A stretch of DNA of 15,223 nt from Nitrososphaera sp. (GCA_023252395.1 JAJPDY010000006.1:1-15223), one strand, 5' to 3'. Shown: positions 1 through 5,953, counted from the stretch's first letter. Numbers and translations are program-made. The notes: a model not told the origin generated them from the sequence alone.

Positions 1-118
1 ATGCAATGTAAGTGCAATTGAGGCCGAGGGCGTTAAATGCGGCATTTTGCATCCCCGGCGAGAGCGAATGATTGATCGGGTCGCCAATGATGCAATAAGT
101 CTTGGTCGAGCCTTGCAT
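1..118 (-). CDS. aroE: Shikimate 5-dehydrogenase, N-terminal part (runs off the window)
   Basis: Only the first 39 codons are inside the window. The translation begins MQGSTKTYCIIGDPINHSLS and continues with PGMQNAAFNALGL, which is the start of the AroE substrate-binding domain: the G-x-P-I-x-H-S-L-S-P signature holds the serines that bind the shikimate carboxylate. The usual SPxxHN is SPGMQN here, with Gln at the His position. The enzyme reduces 3-dehydroshikimate to shikimate with NADPH in the cytosol. The catalytic Lys-Asp pair lies outside the window. The ATG (116-118) was chosen because it places the signature about 15 residues in, as is usual, and because a TATA box lies 27-34 bases upstream, which predicts a leaderless mRNA. 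It lies downstream of aroD on the same strand but appears to have its own promoter. Confidence 0.9.
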   Translation of the reverse strand, partial: MQGSTKTYCIIGDPINHSLSPGMQNAAFNALGLNCTYIA

Positions 119-144
119 AATTAAATGCGAATATCCGATCCTGT

Positions 145-152
145 CTTATATA
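145..152 (-). promoter_or_regulatory. TATA box for aroE
   Basis: On the minus strand this reads TATATAAG, a very good archaeal TATA box. Its centre is about 30 bases upstream of the aroE ATG, so transcription should start at or within a few bases of the start codon (leaderless mRNA). This points to separate transcription of aroE despite aroD lying just upstream. Confidence 0.7.
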
Positions 153-174
153 CTCTCAAAGATAATGAAAGGAT

Positions 175-213
175 GTCACCTCTCATATTGCGTGTCTAAG
201 AGATAGAGGGGAC
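175..213. repeat. Imperfect inverted repeat between aroD and aroE
   Basis: GTCACCTCT (175-183) pairs with AGAGGGGAC (205-213) at 8 of 9 positions around a 21-base loop. It lies in the 123-base gap between aroD and the aroE start. It could be part of the aroD 3' end, a small structured RNA or a protein-binding site. The sequence does not decide. Confidence 0.4.
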
Positions 214-214
214 G

Positions 215-229
215 CTCTGTCGAGCAGAG
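215..229 (-). terminator. aroD: Possible hairpin at the aroD 3' end
   Basis: CTCTG (215-219) and CAGAG (225-229) form a perfect 5-bp stem with a 5-base loop, beginning 13 bases past the aroD stop. No T-run follows on the minus strand, so it is a weak terminator candidate and may only be a 3'-end structure. Confidence 0.3.
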
Positions 230-241
230 TACAGGAAAATC

Positions 242-925
242 CTACAGCGCTTTCATCTTGTCGTACAGCATTCTCATCTGCTTTATCGTGAGCTGGCCGG
301 GCGCAACAGCGTTCTCTATGCTTGCATAGGTGAAAGGCGCGTTGCCAACTATTGTGCACAGCACTCTCGATATCACGCCAGCGTCGCCCATTGCAAAGAT
401 TATCGGGTGCAAGCCTATGGTGTTTTCATACACTTCAAGCAGCCTCAATGAATCTTGCACGCTGTTTGCGGTGGTCACTATTTTGACATAGTTGCTGTAG
501 ATCCTCATCTCTGACAGCAGGTCGGCTATCTTGTCGCTTGGAGGCGTCTGTTGAAAGTCATGCCACGACACCAAGATCGGGGTTTTCTGCTCGTCAAGGA
601 AATCTGCCAGCTCGTCATTTTCCTTGATCGAGTCAAGCTCGATGTCAACTAGCATCGGCTTTTGCTCTAGCAATTTGCGCAGCCAGTTCAGCCGATCGTA
701 CTCGCTTCCATCAAACCTGCCCCCCTGCGCTGTTGAGCGGAGGGTGAACACTGCCTTGCTTTTTATGCCCTTGACAGAATCGATAGCCGCCTGCAGCTGG
801 TCAGGCTTGAGAAAGTCAAACCGGATCTCGACATAGTCTGCCCCAAGCTCAAAAGCCCGGTCCGCCTGCTTTATGAGAAGCGGAACTTTGTCTTCTGCTA
901 TTGACGCGCAAATTTTGGCGGCCAA
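242..925 (-). CDS. aroD: 3-dehydroquinate dehydratase, type I
   Basis: 227 residues, the normal size for a type I enzyme. It dehydrates 3-dehydroquinate to 3-dehydroshikimate, the third common step of aromatic amino acid synthesis, through a Schiff base. Visible signatures are EIRFD at 33-37 (Glu33, Arg35), TLR at 61-63, SWHDF with the general acid/base His122, VKIVTTA with the Schiff-base Lys148, and the C-terminal substrate loop with Arg187 and APGQLT (Gln211). The start is a TTG at 923-925. No ATG or GTG occurs in frame after the upstream stop, and an AT-rich TATA-like element lies about 30 bases upstream, so a leaderless TTG start is inferred. aroE follows after 123 bases. The genes for the two preceding steps are 3.2 kb upstream on the same strand, separated by unrelated genes. 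Confidence 0.95.
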   Translation of the reverse strand: MAAKICASIAEDKVPLLIKQADRAFELGADYVEIRFDFLKPDQLQAAIDSVKGIKSKAVFTLRSTAQGGRFDGSEYDRLNWLRKLLEQKPMLVDIELDSIKENDELADFLDEQKTPILVSWHDFQQTPPSDKIADLLSEMRIYSNYVKIVTTANSVQDSLRLLEVYENTIGLHPIIFAMGDAGVISRVLCTIVGNAPFTYASIENAVAPGQLTIKQMRMLYDKMKAL

Positions 926-950
926 GATGCTGGTTATGACTTGGCGGCCA

Positions 951-960
951 GATTAATTAG
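951..960 (-). promoter_or_regulatory. TATA-like element for aroD
   Basis: The minus strand reads CTAATTAATC, centred about 30 bases upstream of the TTG start of aroD. It overlaps the short spacer after the zinc-finger microprotein gene, so aroD may be transcribed alone or by readthrough. The supporting evidence is spacing and base composition only. Confidence 0.45.
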
Positions 961-1107
961 TTATCCCACGCCGGCGGGAGGAGAACTGTTGCTTCCGTGG
1001 TCCATCCTTTTGTGAGCCTCAAGCAGTTCTGCATTGTCAAAAACTCTGCCGCAGAGATTGCAGCGTTGCTGTTTTGAAGATTTGGAGCCCGAAGTTGCCG
1101 CGGACAT
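961..1107 (-). CDS. C2H2 zinc-finger microprotein (48 aa)
   Basis: A 48-residue open frame starting ATG TCC GCG and ending TAA. The first 15 residues are polar and Ser/Lys/Gln rich. They are followed by one classical zinc finger: C-N-L-C at 16-19, Phe23, Leu28-Leu29, His32 and His37, giving a CX2C-X12-HX4H pattern with the usual hydrophobic core. The tail is Ser/Pro/Gly rich. The four ligands and the core spacing are unlikely by chance, which is why this very short frame is called a gene. Single C2H2 fingers in small archaeal proteins can bind DNA, RNA or protein; the target here is unknown. The gene lies 15 bases downstream of a small membrane-protein gene, and aroD starts 35 bases beyond it. 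A second microprotein of similar design is encoded at 6367-6555. Confidence 0.75.
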   Translation of the reverse strand: MSAATSGSKSSKQQRCNLCGRVFDNAELLEAHKRMDHGSNSSPPAGVG

Positions 1108-1122
1108 GATTATCTTATGAAG

Positions 1123-1431
1123 TTACACCTTATTAAGGGTGATAGGGTTGGCAGAGACGCTCACTTTTGTTCCACCATCATCAAGACCCATCATGCACAG
1201 CATGCCCTGCATCCCCTTTGCCATCGAATCAAGCAAGTTTGAATCGCCAGATGACTGGTACGCGCCGCACTTGCTGAAAACCGACTGCGCGCAGCCATAG
1301 TCGGTGCAGCTGCCTGTCTGCATCACTGACAAAGTCACCGGTATTATGACTGTCGGGAGCAGAAATGCAAATGCAACAATGCCAATCGTGATAGTCGCCA
1401 TTACCACGACCTTCTTTTTCCGCGGCTGCAT
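1123..1431 (-). CDS. Small single-pass membrane protein with four cysteines, function unknown
   Basis: 102 residues. A basic N-terminus (RKKK at 4-7) precedes one strongly hydrophobic helix at about residues 8-36. The remaining 66 residues would face outward and contain Cys42, Cys47, Cys55 and Cys79 plus a Met/Gly-rich stretch (MAKGMQGMLCMMG). The four exported cysteines could form two disulfides or bind a metal; this is inference. No family is recognised. The ATG at 1429-1431 directly precedes the basic segment, and an AT-rich element lies about 30 bases upstream. The gene is divergent from the zinc-ribbon gene at 1533, and the zinc-finger microprotein follows after 15 bases, perhaps on the same transcript. 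Confidence 0.65.
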   Translation of the reverse strand: MQPRKKKVVVMATITIGIVAFAFLLPTVIIPVTLSVMQTGSCTDYGCAQSVFSKCGAYQSSGDSNLLDSMAKGMQGMLCMMGLDDGGTKVSVSANPITLNKV

Positions 1432-1457
1432 TTGACTGTCAATATTGGGATAGAATT

Positions 1458-1465
1458 GTTAAACC
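1458..1465 (-). promoter_or_regulatory. TATA-like element for the small membrane protein
   Basis: The minus strand reads GGTTTAAC, 27-34 bases upstream of the ATG at 1431. It is a moderate match, called from its position. Confidence 0.35.
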
Positions 1466-1502
1466 GGTGTATGTCGTTGCTTTTTACATAATCGCCTACA
1501 GA

Positions 1503-1510
1503 TTATTAAT
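1503..1510 (+). promoter_or_regulatory. TATA-like element for the zinc-ribbon gene
   Basis: TTATTAAT lies 23-30 bases before the ATG at 1533, which fits a leaderless transcript. A second AT-rich block, TTACATAAT, lies a little further upstream. Confidence 0.5.
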
Positions 1511-1532
1511 CCCCGCCGTGCTCTGATGCACC

Positions 1533-1877
1533 ATGCCTTCGATGCAGGAGCACATTTCACGGCTAGAGTCGCTCGGGTTTGACCAGTCAATGATAGAGTC
1601 ATTCTCCAAGGCGTGGAAGCCACTAGAGGACGAAGGCTACGAGATGTATGCAATGTACACGGGAGCCGACGGCTCGGTGCTTGAAGGCAAGGTGGGCTGC
1701 GTCGTCTGCTCAAAGAGCGCTTCTGGCCTGCGGTGGGAAAAAGTGATAACTCCAAGTCAGGATAGCGCTGCCATCTATTCGGTGTGCAGCAACTGCGACG
1801 CGGCATATGTTGACGTCGCCATCAGGCAGAAAGCCCTTGGCCGGCTGCTCAAGGAACGCAATACCCGGCCGACTTAG
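1533..1877 (+). CDS. Small protein with two CxxC knuckles (zinc-ribbon-like), function unknown
   Basis: 114 residues, cytosolic by composition. An acidic, probably helical N-terminal half (residues 1-40) is followed by GCVVC (Cys56, Cys59) and, 25 residues later, CSNC (Cys85, Cys88). These two knuckles would bind one zinc ion in a ribbon. The C-terminus is a basic helix (RQKALGRLLKER). No named family is recognised. A 115-codon frame exists on the opposite strand, but its product is a low-complexity Arg/Ser/Pro-rich chain and the paired CxxC motifs make the plus frame the real one. Its TAG stop (1875-1877) interlocks with the TAA stop of the converging PPOX gene, so the two genes overlap by four bases. 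A second ATG lies three codons in. Confidence 0.7.
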   Translation: MPSMQEHISRLESLGFDQSMIESFSKAWKPLEDEGYEMYAMYTGADGSVLEGKVGCVVCSKSASGLRWEKVITPSQDSAAIYSVCSNCDAAYVDVAIRQKALGRLLKERNTRPT

Positions 1878-2287
1878 CGCGGCGGCTTTTGATGGTACAC
1901 TTTTTCAGGCTTGATCTTTAAGAGTATCCTCTTTTCTCCTGGCATGCGGTTTGGGTACTTGTCAAGGCCGATGTACTTTTTTGCCATCTTGTCAATGTGC
2001 TCGTCGGCGCCCTTTGTGGTCTGCTCTGTTACCTTTCCCCTTACCGTCACCATGTTGTACGGGTTTGCGCCATCTACAAGTGAAATTGCAACGCGCGGAT
2101 CGCGTGAAAGGTTCTTTTGCTTCAGCCGCCCCTGTGCAGTGTTGACAATGATGTAGTCGCCGTCAACGTCAACCCACGTCGGCGTGATCTGGGGCGACCC
2201 ATCTTTCATGAGCGTGGCCACAAACGCAAAGTTCTTTCCCTTGAAGAGGTTGGCTACTGGTTCTGACTGTATCGTGTCTTTACTCAT
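1874..2287 (-). CDS. PPOX-class F420/flavin-dependent oxidoreductase-like protein
   Basis: 137 residues, a split beta-barrel protein of the pyridoxamine-phosphate-oxidase-like superfamily. The order of features fits: FAFVATLMKDGSPQITPTWV (residues 21-40, the first strands), DYIIVNTAQGRLKQKNLSRD (44-63, the phosphate/cofactor-binding region), DPRVAISL, then the strand VTVRGKV, and a final strand ending YHQKPPR. The length and the R-LKxxNLxRDPRV block resemble the F420-dependent FDOR-B group, whose members reduce small molecules with F420H2; F420 is made by this group of archaea. The exact substrate cannot be predicted, and a flavin- or heme-binding relative cannot be excluded. The ATG at 2285-2287 has a TATA box 22-29 bases upstream, implying a leaderless mRNA. 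Confidence 0.85.
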   Translation of the reverse strand: MSKDTIQSEPVANLFKGKNFAFVATLMKDGSPQITPTWVDVDGDYIIVNTAQGRLKQKNLSRDPRVAISLVDGANPYNMVTVRGKVTEQTTKGADEHIDKMAKKYIGLDKYPNRMPGEKRILLKIKPEKVYHQKPPR

Positions 2288-2308
2288 GCACCAGATAATG
2301 CATCCTAA

Positions 2309-2316
2309 GATAAAAA
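2309..2316 (-). promoter_or_regulatory. TATA box for the PPOX gene
   Basis: The minus strand reads TTTTTATC, 22-29 bases upstream of the ATG at 2287. It overlaps the spacer just after the methyltransferase stop codon, so the PPOX gene is probably transcribed independently. Confidence 0.5.
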
Positions 2317-2320
2317 TGTC

Positions 2321-3202
2321 TTAGAGGCTCTTTTTCACATAGTGCGACGGGATCTTTTTCCAGTTGGCAATGAGAGCTTGGTCCCTTATGTGTATGGGCT
2401 CGCTTGCTATTCGCTGTCTAGCAAGATCGACATATTCTTTTACTAGGTCTATCCCGACGTAGCTCCGGCCAAAATAATGTGCCACCTTTGTTGTCTGACC
2501 GCTGCCGTTGAACGGGTCAAGCACTGTGTCGTTTTCATACGAATAGAGCTTCATCAGACGGTACGGGATTTCTTCAGGGTACGGGCACGGGTGTGCAATG
2601 TACCCCGGCGGAACAGGTGCAATGTGCCAGACTGAATTTGCGATCTCTTTTGTCCACTCTTCGTGAGTCGCCGGCAGCGCGCCTTTCCTCTGGGTCCGGC
2701 CGCTGCTGACGTCGCCCTTTCGAAGTATCAAAATGAATTCATGCATAATGTTTGCGCGGTAATACTTGGGGTACGGGTTTATCACGAATGAGCCATACCT
2801 GTTTGTGCCGCCGGTCACCTTGTGCCATATTATTTCCTCGTGCAACTGCCACTTGCCAAACGGCTGGACGAGCTTTGACAGCAGCATATGTGGCAGTGGC
2901 AGTATCGTGCCGTTGACCACCTCGTTTGCAATCACTATGCAGCAGTACCCGCCCTCTTTTGTGACGCGGTAGACCTTGTCGCCAAAAATGTCTGCCATGT
3001 CGTTCAGGTATTCGTTTGTATCGAGACTGAGCTTGCCCCTATAATACTCGCCGTTGCCTGACGCGTGCATGTCATAGTTTATCGCGTTCCGGTAAGGCGG
3101 AGATGTTATTGTAAGCTGCACTGAATTTTCCGGGAGCTTTTGCAGCACGTCCTTGCAGTTCCCGACAACGATCTGGTTTACGATTTCTTCCTGAGCAAGC
3201 AT
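2321..3202 (-). CDS. Site-specific DNA methyltransferase, beta type (probably N4-cytosine), orphan
   Basis: 293 residues from the chosen start. TSPPY (33-37) is catalytic motif IV and precedes the SAM-binding motif DPFNGSGQT (229-237), the motif order of beta-class amino-methyltransferases. A Ser-Pro-Pro-Tyr tetrad is typical of N4-cytosine enzymes such as the PvuII methylase, whereas N6-adenine enzymes more often have DPPY. HPCPYPEEIP (204-213) and YVGID (248-252) are also family signatures. No endonuclease gene adjoins it, so it looks like an orphan rather than part of a restriction system. Start choice: the frame opens at a TTG (3254-3256), which would add 18 residues, but the ATG at 3200-3202 leaves the usual short lead before motif IV and suits the TATA-like box at 3238-3247. 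An inverted repeat spans this ATG. The recognition sequence is unknown. Confidence 0.9.
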   Translation of the reverse strand: MLAQEEIVNQIVVGNCKDVLQKLPENSVQLTITSPPYRNAINYDMHASGNGEYYRGKLSLDTNEYLNDMADIFGDKVYRVTKEGGYCCIVIANEVVNGTILPLPHMLLSKLVQPFGKWQLHEEIIWHKVTGGTNRYGSFVINPYPKYYRANIMHEFILILRKGDVSSGRTQRKGALPATHEEWTKEIANSVWHIAPVPPGYIAHPCPYPEEIPYRLMKLYSYENDTVLDPFNGSGQTTKVAHYFGRSYVGIDLVKEYVDLARQRIASEPIHIRDQALIANWKKIPSHYVKKSL

Positions 3203-3214
3203 TACGCATGCTTG
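3196..3214. repeat. Inverted repeat over the methyltransferase start codon
   Basis: CAAGCAT (3196-3202) and ATGCTTG (3208-3214) are perfect 7-bp arms around five bases. The start codon (3200-3202, minus) is inside one arm. With a transcription start predicted near 3215, this hairpin would be the very 5' end of the mRNA and would bury the ATG. It could equally be an operator for a dimeric regulator. Both roles are inference. Confidence 0.5.
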
Positions 3215-3237
3215 AATAGTTCGTCCATATCCCGCAT

Positions 3238-3247
3238 GCTTTAAAGT
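3238..3247 (-). promoter_or_regulatory. TATA-like box for the methyltransferase gene
   Basis: The minus strand reads ACTTTAAAGC, centred about 40 bases upstream of the ATG at 3202. This predicts transcription starting near 3215 and a leader of about 13 bases. Confidence 0.4.
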
Positions 3248-3275
3248 AATAAACAACCAACTAAAAACATGCTAT

Positions 3276-3299
3276 AGCTTCAGCTCGTTTTTTTGAGCT
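3276..3299. other. Cluster of three AGCT tetramers upstream of the methyltransferase
   Basis: AGCT occurs at 3276-3279, 3282-3285 and 3296-3299, three times in 24 bases. The palindrome GCTATAGC (3271-3278) overlaps the first. The cluster lies in the gap between the methyltransferase promoter and the cupredoxin terminator. See the findings for a possible link to methylation. Confidence 0.4.
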
Positions 3300-3304
3300 A
3301 AAAT

Positions 3305-3340
3305 AATGAGAATAAAAAAGAAAATAGCCGGCGGCTATTT
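3305..3340 (-). terminator. Stem-loop plus U-tract terminator of the cupredoxin gene
   Basis: On the minus strand an 8-bp perfect stem (AAATAGCC, 3333-3340, with GGCTATTT, 3322-3329) and a 3-base loop run directly into a T-rich tract (TTTCTTTTTTATTC, 3308-3321). The stem includes the cupredoxin TAG stop codon (3335-3337). It is the clearest terminator in the window and resembles a bacterial intrinsic terminator. Confidence 0.75.
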
Positions 3341-4033
3341 CACGATTACCTGACCGGTCATCCACGGGTGGAACTCGCAGAGGTAGTTGTATGTTCCGGC
3401 TTTTTCAAAAGTGACGCTGAACGTGTTTATCGGCGCGAGTCCCGGCGGCACTTGATCTTTTGGCCACATCCATCCAGAGTTGATGTACTTCTCGCCTCCA
3501 GTCATGTTGTAGCTTGCATTTGGAGGAAGGTAAGTGACTTTGCCGTCAGCTCCAACTACCGTTGGGCTTAATGACCTGTTGTTAGCTCCAATGATTATGT
3601 TTGTGCCATTCTGGCCGGGTATGATGACAGGATCGGCATTTTCAGCGGGGTTGGCTGGAGTCACTTGAGTGTCGTTTGCGATGAGAAATGCAGACTCGCT
3701 GGCTACGAAGGAGCCTTCTGCAAGTGCAAAGGTGATGGTGTGCGGTTCGCCGACCAGAGTCGGGTTTGACCACTCTACTGTGTCGCCGACGTTAATCTCT
3801 GCTACTCTTGGGAAGTACCAAGTCATCGGAGATATCGCGCTACCACCACCGGCTCTTACGTGGAACACGCCATTCTCATAGTTGTAGTACTTGCGGTCCA
3901 GCTTGTAGACAAAAGCGGGGCTCTGACTGTTGTCTGCTCCTTGTTGCGCTGCAGCATTTAGAGAAACGCCTACCACTGCAATAAGCAGGGCTGCCGCGGC
4001 AACTGCGCCTGACAAAATTAGATAATTTACCAT
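3335..4033 (-). CDS. Membrane-anchored blue copper (plastocyanin/cupredoxin) protein
   Basis: 232 residues. Residues 5-29 form a signal peptide or N-terminal anchor, so the domain lies outside the membrane. The type I copper site is visible as His98 (GEPHTITF) and the C-terminal loop C219-E-F-H222-P-W-M225. The final strands (NTFSVTFEKAGTYNYLCEFH) are typical of the plastocyanin/azurin family. Ammonia-oxidising archaea use many such proteins as soluble or anchored electron carriers in place of cytochrome c. That role is inferred from the family. The stretch between His98 and Cys219 is 121 residues, against fewer than 50 in plant plastocyanin, and carries five Asn-X-Ser/Thr sequons (Asn120, 142, 152, 172, 176), so a large, probably glycosylated insert is present. 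The gene is monocistronic: it has its own TATA-like box upstream and a strong terminator at its stop codon. Confidence 0.92.
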   Translation of the reverse strand: MVNYLILSGAVAAAALLIAVVGVSLNAAAQQGADNSQSPAFVYKLDRKYYNYENGVFHVRAGGGSAISPMTWYFPRVAEINVGDTVEWSNPTLVGEPHTITFALAEGSFVASESAFLIANDTQVTPANPAENADPVIIPGQNGTNIIIGANNRSLSPTVVGADGKVTYLPPNASYNMTGGEKYINSGWMWPKDQVPPGLAPINTFSVTFEKAGTYNYLCEFHPWMTGQVIVK

Positions 4034-4060
4034 TAGTACTTTGTTCTGAGAGCATCCCCT

Positions 4061-4070
4061 TAAAAAAATT
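4061..4070 (-). promoter_or_regulatory. TATA-like element for the cupredoxin gene
   Basis: The minus strand reads AATTTTTTTA, 28-37 bases upstream of the ATG at 4033. It predicts a leader of only a few bases and independent transcription from the dehydroquinate synthase gene just upstream. Confidence 0.5.
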
Positions 4071-4084
4071 ACGATGCTTTTGTA

Positions 4085-5152
4085 TTATTTCTCGACAATG
4101 TATTCGTCCACTTCCATCCCAAAGTGGCGGCCCGATGCAGGCTTGGCATAGCCGAGTACTTCATCTCCGACCTTGACCTCAGTCACTGACAGCAGCTTGC
4201 CATCCTTTGTCATCAGCCTAATTGTCTCGGCGTTTTGCAGGATAACCGTGCCAGTCTCGCCGCCTATCTCGGCCCGGAAAAGCAAGAGCGGCCGGGTCTC
4301 TATCTTTGACCTGCCGACTACTGCTTTTCTCGCGGCGCCTTCCTTGTTCACTATCCATACTTCGCTACCGGATTCAATTTCAGAAAGGTAGCGAGTCTTG
4401 CCGTCAGGCGCTATGGTGTAGCAATAGACTGCGCCGGCGTTCACCCTGAACGGGCGGGGCGACGTGAACGACGAGCCCACAGACTCGTTGTGTACAAGCA
4501 GCATAAAGTTTGAACGGCTGCCGATAAGCATCCCCTCGCCCATGCTCATCATCGAGGCAGTGTCGACGCAGACACGCTCGCCCGTCCCGACATCTTTTAT
4601 TTCTATAATCTTGGCGGGCTTTATCGGGAACTTTGTGATTGAGAGCTGCTGTCTTGCCTTCTCCACTTCGTCCTCGCTATCTGTCGACAGGATTACTCCG
4701 TCGACTCCCAGCTCGAGCACCGCAAACATTGTCGCTACTTCCCTCGAACTCTTGGCAGTGGTGAACACCTTGGTCTTTGACTTGTGAAGTTTCGCGATAA
4801 TGTTCTCAAGTGGGATTATCTTCCAGTCGGACGCGTCCACGATGACAAACTCTGCTCCAGCCTGAGACGCCTTTTCAATCTCGTCGACGTCCGCGTTACT
4901 GAGAACCTTTTTGAAATATCCGACACTCTTGCCAGACGACTTGGCACTCTTTAGCTGGTCAAATGTCTTGCATACGACCATGTCTGCGTCTTCTGACTCG
5001 AATATCGTGCGAAAATTCTTGCCTGCAACCTGCTTTGGATCAATATTGAGGATGGATATGTCCTTGTCTTTTAATTTCGAGAGAAAGCCGGCCAGCGCGG
5101 ATTTTGACACAGTCGGCCTCACTATCAGGTCTTTTGTTTTCGCGTCAGTCAA
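4085..5152 (-). CDS. aroB': 3-dehydroquinate synthase II (archaeal AroB')
   Basis: 355 residues, the usual length of the archaeal enzyme (MJ1249 type), which is unrelated to bacterial AroB. It converts 2-amino-3,7-dideoxy-D-threo-hept-6-ulosonate to 3-dehydroquinate by NAD+-dependent oxidative deamination and cyclisation. Family marks are DWKIIPLENIIA (109-120), GVDGVIL (149-155), the central region with MGEGMLIGSRSNF, the segment PFRVNAGAVYCY, and the conserved C-terminus GRHFGMEVDEYI. The start is a TTG at 5150-5152, which overlaps the ADTH synthase gene by 8 bases. The next in-frame ATG would remove 57 residues, so TTG is preferred. The overlap indicates translational coupling with the preceding step. 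No promoter of its own is seen. Confidence 0.95.
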   Translation of the reverse strand: MTDAKTKDLIVRPTVSKSALAGFLSKLKDKDISILNIDPKQVAGKNFRTIFESEDADMVVCKTFDQLKSAKSSGKSVGYFKKVLSNADVDEIEKASQAGAEFVIVDASDWKIIPLENIIAKLHKSKTKVFTTAKSSREVATMFAVLELGVDGVILSTDSEDEVEKARQQLSITKFPIKPAKIIEIKDVGTGERVCVDTASMMSMGEGMLIGSRSNFMLLVHNESVGSSFTSPRPFRVNAGAVYCYTIAPDGKTRYLSEIESGSEVWIVNKEGAARKAVVGRSKIETRPLLLFRAEIGGETGTVILQNAETIRLMTKDGKLLSVTEVKVGDEVLGYAKPASGRHFGMEVDEYIVEK

Positions 5153-5927
5153 GTTGCTTTAGAGCCTCTCTTACGTTCTTGTTTTCAATTATGACCTTGT
5201 ACAGGGCGCGCACCATCGCCGGCGGGTTCTTGTGCTGGAAAATGTTGCGGCCAAAAGTCACGCCTTTTGCTCCGGCAGACATTGCCCCAGCGCACATTTC
5301 AAGTATCTCTCTGTCAGTGTTGGCTTTGGGGCCGCCTGCAATAACGATAGGCACGGGGCAGCTCTTGACCACTTTTTTGAAAGAGTCAGGGTCGCCTGTG
5401 TATACTGCCTTGACAATATCAGCTCCGGCTTCTGCGCCAATCCTTGCAGCGTGCGCAACGATCTCCGGGTCGTGAGGGTTTTTGATGTTCTCGCCACGTG
5501 GGTACATCATGGCAACAAGTGGCACGCTCCACTCGTCGCACTTGTCAGAGATCATGCCCAGTTTTTGCAGCATCTCCGGCTCCTCTTTTGCTCCGATGTT
5601 GATGTGAAGCGACACCGCGTCGGCTCCAAGCCTCAATGCTTCCTCGACACTCCCCATCAGCATCTTTCTGTTCGGGGCAGGTCCAAGTGAGGTGCTTCCT
5701 GAAAAGTGCGCGATAAGCCCGATGTCTGGCGGCCTTGGCATGGTCTTGATTATGCCCTTGTTGACAAGCACGCATGTGAGGCCGGCCGCAGCGCACTGGT
5801 ATATCATGCCGTGCACGTCCTCAAGCCCCCTAATCGGGCCGTTACTGATGCCGTGGTCCATTGGTATGCACAGCATCTTGCCGTCTTTTAATATCCTAGA
5901 AAGCCTGACGTCTCTGCCAAAGACCAT
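5145..5927 (-). CDS. aroA': 2-amino-3,7-dideoxy-D-threo-hept-6-ulosonate (ADTH) synthase
   Basis: 260 residues, a class I aldolase of the DhnA/FbaB family (MJ0400 type). It condenses L-aspartate semialdehyde with 6-deoxy-5-ketofructose 1-phosphate to start the archaeal alternative to the DAHP route. Catalytic residues can be placed: Asp24 in PMDHG, Tyr142 in MYPRG, and the Schiff-base Lys173 in DIVKAVYTGD. Their spacing matches Asp33, Tyr153 and Lys184 of the Methanocaldococcus enzyme. GGPK (198-201) and GRNIFQ (226-231) form the phosphate site. The adjacent, overlapping dehydroquinate synthase II gene separates it from other aldolases of the family. The ATG (5925-5927) has a good TATA box 27-33 bases upstream, so this is the first gene of a two-gene operon with a leader of only a few bases. 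Confidence 0.94.
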   Translation of the reverse strand: MVFGRDVRLSRILKDGKMLCIPMDHGISNGPIRGLEDVHGMIYQCAAAGLTCVLVNKGIIKTMPRPPDIGLIAHFSGSTSLGPAPNRKMLMGSVEEALRLGADAVSLHINIGAKEEPEMLQKLGMISDKCDEWSVPLVAMMYPRGENIKNPHDPEIVAHAARIGAEAGADIVKAVYTGDPDSFKKVVKSCPVPIVIAGGPKANTDREILEMCAGAMSAGAKGVTFGRNIFQHKNPPAMVRALYKVIIENKNVREALKQLD

Positions 5928-5953
5928 ATGTAAAAAGACATCTTCCAGACCTA

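Noticed and set aside
171..242. tRNA-sized segment with matching ends (GGAT/ATCC)
   Set aside because: No anticodon stem or GTTCRA-type T loop can be placed, so it is not a tRNA. It is kept only as an inverted-repeat region.
1459..1806. 115-codon minus-strand frame opposite the zinc-ribbon gene
   Set aside because: Its product is an Arg/Ser/Pro-rich chain with no motif, while the plus frame has paired CxxC knuckles, a promoter-like box and normal composition.
2321..3256. Restriction-modification system around the methyltransferase
   Set aside because: The neighbours are a PPOX protein and a cupredoxin; no endonuclease-like frame is found nearby on either strand.
5232..5690. 152-codon plus-strand frame
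   Set aside because: It is entirely antisense to ADTH synthase, whose catalytic residues are all present.
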